DNA of 64,000 nucleotides from Combretum micranthum (lineage: Eukaryota > Streptophyta > Magnoliopsida > Myrtales > Combretaceae), in the NCBI GenBank assembly GCA_024138025.1, contig JAMXBD010000206.1, positions 124,001 through 188,000 of the forward strand, given 5' to 3'. Of the stretch, positions 59,230 through 64,000 are shown piece by piece (the first letter of the stretch is position 1; every line of letters starts with the position of its first letter). Under the pieces are notes generated by a model. The model made no database searches and was not told where the DNA came from. It saw nothing but the letters and a program-made list of their open reading frames with translations. The position numbers and the translations under genes are program-made.

Positions 59230-62018
59230 TGTAAAGACCCGACCCACTGAATTTCCAGATTTAGTGTACCGAGTCCCCAGCTACATATAATATTTTCATA
59301 TTATATGTAAGATTGTTCTAAAACTAACAGTTTACGAGAATTGTTTGATTAAATCTACCAAAACTTTTTAAACAATTTTAAACAAAAGAAGATTGCTAAC
59401 AAAAGCAATCCATACATATACACATATAATTACAAAAATTAGTGTTAATATAAGACACTACAAAATTTCAAGTTGTTCTTGATCAAAAAGATAAACTAAA
59501 GAGACTTTAAAGTCTTTTGCAACTTAGGTTTATTTAACAAGCCTCATATACAGAGAAATATGTCTTAAAACAAAAGCTTTTCCCAAAACCAAGGGCATGC
59601 GAGTCTTACTCGTGCCACTCGTCCATGAACCTCTCAAAATCTGACTTGTATCCTAGATCATCATACAATTCACCTTCAATACTTGCAACACAACAAAAGT
59701 GAGCCAAAGCCCAATACGTAGTAACAAATACAAAAGCGAGGTGTCAAGCAAACTTAGTTCCAATGCAATGCATCAACGATTAACTCATTCTCTTGTCACA
59801 TTCCTTTTAAACAAAACAACAGAGGGGTATTCAAAACCCGGGATCACGCTTTAGGAATTTAGGGGTCTTAAGTAACAACAACTGCTTAGGAGTTGATCTA
59901 AGCAGTCTGAATACTTATATCTCCTATATCTATTCCATAAGGAAAATAGCTTCATTTAGGGTTCCAAAGTCGTTGCCTGACTCTACTTAAACTCAGTCCA
60001 CAACATGAATGAAGTTCACAAGTCCCCATAAGCTTTGAAATAAATCATGGCATTTCCCCCTAAGTTTAAGCAAACGTTGCTCGGATACTATTCTCCCCAT
60101 CAGCTACCCGCTTAACCATGAACGAATCGTTATTGCATCATAGCGTACCATTGCATCATGGTAAAGTCATTACATCATGACTAAGGTTGAACGCCTAACT
60201 AACATGTCATTGCATCATGACAGGTTTGTTACTCTTCAAACTAGATTAAACAACATAATAGACATCCAATTCATCAAAGTATTAAGTCAATTTGAATTAA
60301 GTCAGATTTAGAAATGTCTATTCCTAGCATACAACAAACAAGCTGCTGCATACCTGTGCCCATTAGGATATCACTATATCTACTCAGAGGGGAATCAACT
60401 AAAGAATCTTTAACTGAAATAAGAAATATCAAAGCAAATCAATAATCGAACATAAAACATACATACAACATACAATTCTAAGTTAACTATACAAAGAGAT
60501 TCAATGAACCTAACATATAGCTCTCACATTTGATTCATGCAAAAAACTTGTTTAAATAACTTATAGACTCATTAGAAGATCATATATGAAGTAAAGAAGG
60601 ACAATTGAAGAAGTTGAAAATTGTAAAAACTCAGAGGATACATGGGCAATTTTCACCAGCAAATTTGAGCTGAATGCCGGCAGCGTTGGAAGCATACGCC
60701 GGTGATGTTAAGGCCGGTGTTAAGAAAATCAGTTCTATTCGCATTTAACACCGATTAAAGGCTGGCGGTGTTGAAGCCTTAGTGGCCGACATAAGATTTG
60801 AACAAAAAAAAGAATGTTGGCTAATTTCTTCACAAGTGTTGGCAACATTATAAGCAGCGTTAGAAAAATCGATTCTGATCACACTCAATACTGCCTCTAT
60901 GCCAGCGGCGTTGAGGTACCAGGTGCCGACGTAAACGCAAAAACAAATATGTTCGAAAAGTTTATGTTTCCCCTATTTTGCACTTTGTAAAACTGTAATC
61001 TAAGACACTTTTAATCCATCTTCAAACACATATCTAGCTTCATATACTATCTTCTATCTATATTAACTAATCCTAGCAACATTGAACATCATTTTGACAC
61101 ATTAAACTACTTCATCCTTTCAATTCCTCTCCTACTCTTCACCTTAAACTTAACTACTCAAAATCAACCTCAAACTTTATCAACACTTCTTACTACTTCC
61201 ACAATATACATAACAAGTTCACATAATATCAAAACATAACCCAACATTTATTAATACATAAAACCATTCAAACTCGTATGACATTAAAATCTCATACTAA
61301 CATGGATATTATATCTATATCAAAAGAAAGAACAAACAAAGAACTTATAACTTGCATTAACTTACATGCAGAAGTTTTAACTTGGAGAAAATATTTGAAC
61401 TTAAGTGTTTGTTCTTGCTAAGGGTTTGGAGTATATTGTTTGTAGAAAGAAGAAGAACAAAAGAAAGAAAAGAAATGTGAATTTTTGGATGAAATTTTTA
61501 GGTTGCCAAAAGCGGGTCTTTTCGATCAAATTATGGGCTTGAACTTATCATAAACTTTGACTTTTGGGTACACAATGGGTTAAGCTTTGTTTGGCTTAAT
61601 TTGGGGCTAATGTAGATTTAATCTGAGCTTGAAAATGAGCTTAACTTATTGTAAAATTCTGCTAACAAATTTTTAGACATTTCAAAAGTTGTTTTGACAA
61701 TTTTAAACATAACACATACATATTAATGCATAGAAGATGCAAACATTAATTATACTATATATACATTAATATACATAAAACAATAGCATTAATCTCATCA
61801 CACATATACATACATCAATAATTTACATTAATAAATATAGTATTAATTCATAACATGCTACTAACACACTTTTTATACTAACAAGAACTTACACATTATA
61901 TATCAAATCTATTTCTACACATTCATTTTCATATATCAAATTCACTTCAAACTTAATATTTAGAACTTATATTATATTTACATGAAAATCAAATTATTAA
62001 ATAAATTAGGTTATTTCA
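59230..62018 (-). mobile_element. solo LTR G inserted in retrotransposon H
   Basis: The left end TGTAAAGACCCGACCC and the right end attaggttatttca give a TG...CA element of 2,789 bp. On the minus strand it starts TGAAATAACCTAATTT, like the TGAAATATCTCGAATTT start of E. Exact 5-bp flanks caaga lie at 59,225-59,229 and 62,019-62,023. It contains a repeated tract of ggcagcgttg, cgccggtgttaag and gccggcgtt-type words (60,670-60,925), where relatives carry other repeats. There is no gag-pol. Confidence 0.9.
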
Positions 62019-62056
62019 CAAGAATCGAAGGCAAATCTTTAACAATCCCGGGAAGA

Positions 62057-62436
62057 TGATGATGATCAAATTGCAACTGATCAAGAAAAAGAAGAAAATA
62101 CGGAAAAATTGCCTGTCACGCTCGTTATCTAGGCCATGACAACCATTGAAGAACAACTCAGCGAATGAAGCAGTTGAAAGCAACAATTGAAGGCCGACGG
62201 TGTTCTTCTCAAGGCCAAGGGCATTCCTTCAAAGAACGTAACTTTATTAGTTATTTCATCTTTTTATTTATATTTATTAATTTTTGATAGGTATTTTTAG
62301 GAACTATTATAAATACCCATTGTAATGAGAACTTGGAGAGTTTTTGATTAGTTTAAACTTAATTGAAGTCTTTTCTTTCTAATTCCTATGCTCTTATCAA
62401 TTTTTTGGATTGTGGTGAGTGATGGCATTGGAATTT
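62057..62436 (+). mobile_element. 3' LTR of retrotransposon H, truncated by repeat I
   Basis: Aligns with the 5' LTR from its first bases to gatggcattggaattt, then stops abruptly where a new TG begins. It contains the TATA box ctattataaataccc near 62,308. Compared with the 5' copy it lacks a stretch of about 25 bases (one mutated ggcggt/ggtcgg repeat) and gains an insert at about 62,333-62,367. Confidence 0.7.
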
Positions 62437-64000
62437 TGCTAGTTCCAAAAGAATAACCAAGAGGGGGGTAAATTGGTTATTAATAAAAATTTTACTTTTC
62501 AAAATTTCAAACAAATTCACACAACTTAGTTATTCAAACTTTAATGACTTCAAAACTTACTTGAAAATAATAAACTTAATAACCAATAACTTTAAACAAA
62601 ATTCAGACTAAACAAATTTACTTCAATCCACAAAAGATCAAATAACAAGTTTAAAATTAAACTCTCAGTTTTTCTCTGATTCAATTTCTGCTTAAAAAAA
62701 GATGTTCCAATTACTCTTTGATTTAGTTTCTGAGTATAAAACACAGCGAAGGAAAACAATTAAGCATGCACAAAATTTAAAAAGATGAGAGAGAAGAGGG
62801 TATAAAATCGATTTATAGAGATTCTGCCTTGAGTTTCAGTCTTCTTTTTCAGTACCAAGCTGGGGACCCAGTATTCCACACCGGTATGTTCCACTATATC
62901 CAACAATCAACAAGTTATAAGTTATCCTTGCCAAAGCACTTGGATGCAATGCACTCAGCTTGATTCTTTAAGCTTTCTCAAGCTAACAATCAATCTACTG
63001 AGCCTACTTGTAACTCTCAATCTCACATAAAGTGAATAAATCTAAATAAGAGGAAGTAGATTATGAGTCCTCAAAATTTCGAGCAAAAGAAGATAATAAG
63101 AATGATAGTAATTTTGCTCAAATAAAATGAAATTTTGTGCTTTCTGTGTGCTTGATCTTTTTCATGTGAATGTTCTACTCTCTCTCTGTTTTGGACGTGT
63201 AGAATTTATTTCTTTTCTTTCAACAGTTGAGTTTTGAAGTTGACAAGATTAAGCCTTGATATTGTGCGTGATATTCGGATTGTATCTGCTTGTTGAATCT
63301 TTTTCCAACTGAAAAATTTGAATAAGTTTCTTGCTTCTAATTTGTTCCTGATTGAAATCTATTGGATGTTGTTCTGTAACGTACAAAAAGATAAGGATTT
63401 CCTTATTTAAGCTTTGTAAAGTTGATTCGTTGCTTGAATTGCAAACTTATTGTTGTTGTGATCTGATCCAATATTTGAGGATAAGAAAGATCGTGATCTG
63501 TTCTCAATAGAATAAAACGAACATCTGATGAAAATTTAAATTCGATTATTGTGCGCCTATCATTGATAATTTCTGATGTGCATTCTTGATACTGTTCATT
63601 ATCTTCTTTAATTCAAATTTCCAACTTTGTAGAGATAGTCTTGATTGTTAATAAGAATCCCATAAATTGCGTCTGCTCAAAGGATAAACATCTTTTGTTA
63701 TATTCAATTTGAAAACGGATTTGTTTCCCACATCTTGCAGCTTATAAATCTCATTTTTATCAATGTCATCAAGCTGTTCTTAAACCTCATGATTTGAGTT
63801 CAATCCACTATCCTTTGTCTTTGTGATTTTGAAATCATTGTCTTGTTAAAACATAGCCCAAAGGATAAAAATATTAGCTTCTCATGTCTAATCAGAAACT
63901 TGAAGGTGTCCAAAGAATCTTGAATTAGAACGCTTAAACTTGAACTTACTGTCATATTTCCGCTGTCAAAACATAATAGTAATCCTTAATCCAATAAAAA
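62437..64000. mobile_element. repeat I, start of an LTR or LARD-type element running off the window
   Basis: Starts TGCTAGTTCCAAAAGAATAA and continues ccaagaggggggtaaattgg, a phrase very like the first bases of several plant LTR and large non-autonomous repeats. Further features of the type are the aaaacacagcgaaggaaaac and aaatcgatttatagagattc phrases (62,740-62,830). The rest up to 64,000 is non-coding in all frames. The flank on the left would be aattt; the right end lies outside, so length and class are unknown. Confidence 0.5.

Larger units (their letters stand above)
57459..62436 (+). mobile_element. Ty3/gypsy-type retrotransposon H, internally deleted, interrupted by LTR G
   Basis: Order: 5' LTR (57,459-58,015), primer-binding site (58,022-58,033), a gag-like remnant to about 59,000, solo LTR G (59,230-62,018), a short coding-like end, then the 3' LTR from 62,057, cut at 62,436 by repeat I. 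The interior without G is only about 1.25 kb, so protease, RT and integrase are lost. In the 3' LTR an open frame runs through the LTR start (EDDDDQIATDQEKEENTEKL) to a stop, as when the polyprotein ends inside the LTR. The 5' LTR repeats the same frame in diverged form. Confidence 0.7.

Overview
This is a nuclear window from an AT-rich flowering-plant genome, most likely a eudicot. The evidence is one multi-exon plant protein kinase CK2 regulatory (beta) subunit gene with GT-AG introns, and a very high load of plant-type transposable elements. No rRNA, tRNA, CRISPR or bacterial-type operon was seen.

The only substantially complete host gene is the CK2 beta gene at 40,147-45,897 (+, five coding exons). 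Every splice junction needed for the conserved protein is present. Exon 3 as written lacks one base, which breaks the reading frame in a highly conserved stretch. It is therefore either a sequencing or assembly error or a recent null allele. A second host-derived sequence is a pseudogene of an RD19-like papain-family cysteine protease (56,014-56,512), which stops just inside the mature enzyme.

Most of the rest is mobile DNA. At least seven long LTRs (about 2.4-4.9 kb) of what looks like one broad Ty3/gypsy-type LTR superfamily are present, none with a recognisable gag-pol interior, so they are solo LTRs: A (~4,030-6,540, +), B (11,295-15,702, -), C (16,384-19,215, -), D (25,485-39,031, +, interrupted), F (25,611-30,532, +), E (48,631-53,435, +) and G (59,230-62,018, -). 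Exact 5-bp target-site duplications (TSDs) were found for E, F and G, and near-exact ones for C and D. B has a decayed candidate; A has none.

The insertions are nested. LTR D was hit by LTR F (TSD ttaat) and later or earlier by a 4.84-kb hAT transposon (31,368-36,204; TSD aatggtag) that carries a decayed BED-finger transposase. At the right end, a Ty3/gypsy-like element H (57,459-62,436) with its own LTR pair, an initiator-Met primer-binding site and a gag zinc-knuckle remnant contains solo LTR G. Its 3' LTR is cut by another repeat (I) that runs off the window. Smaller parts include a hAT-type non-autonomous element (54,667-55,516), several MITE-like elements, one more LTR-like remnant (20,390-21,048), tandem duplications and microsatellites.

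The long stretches between these elements show no gene that can be supported. No clearly new biochemical system is visible. The most notable points are the CK2 beta frameshift, the readable nesting order, and a fast-changing GC-rich tract seen in several related LTRs.
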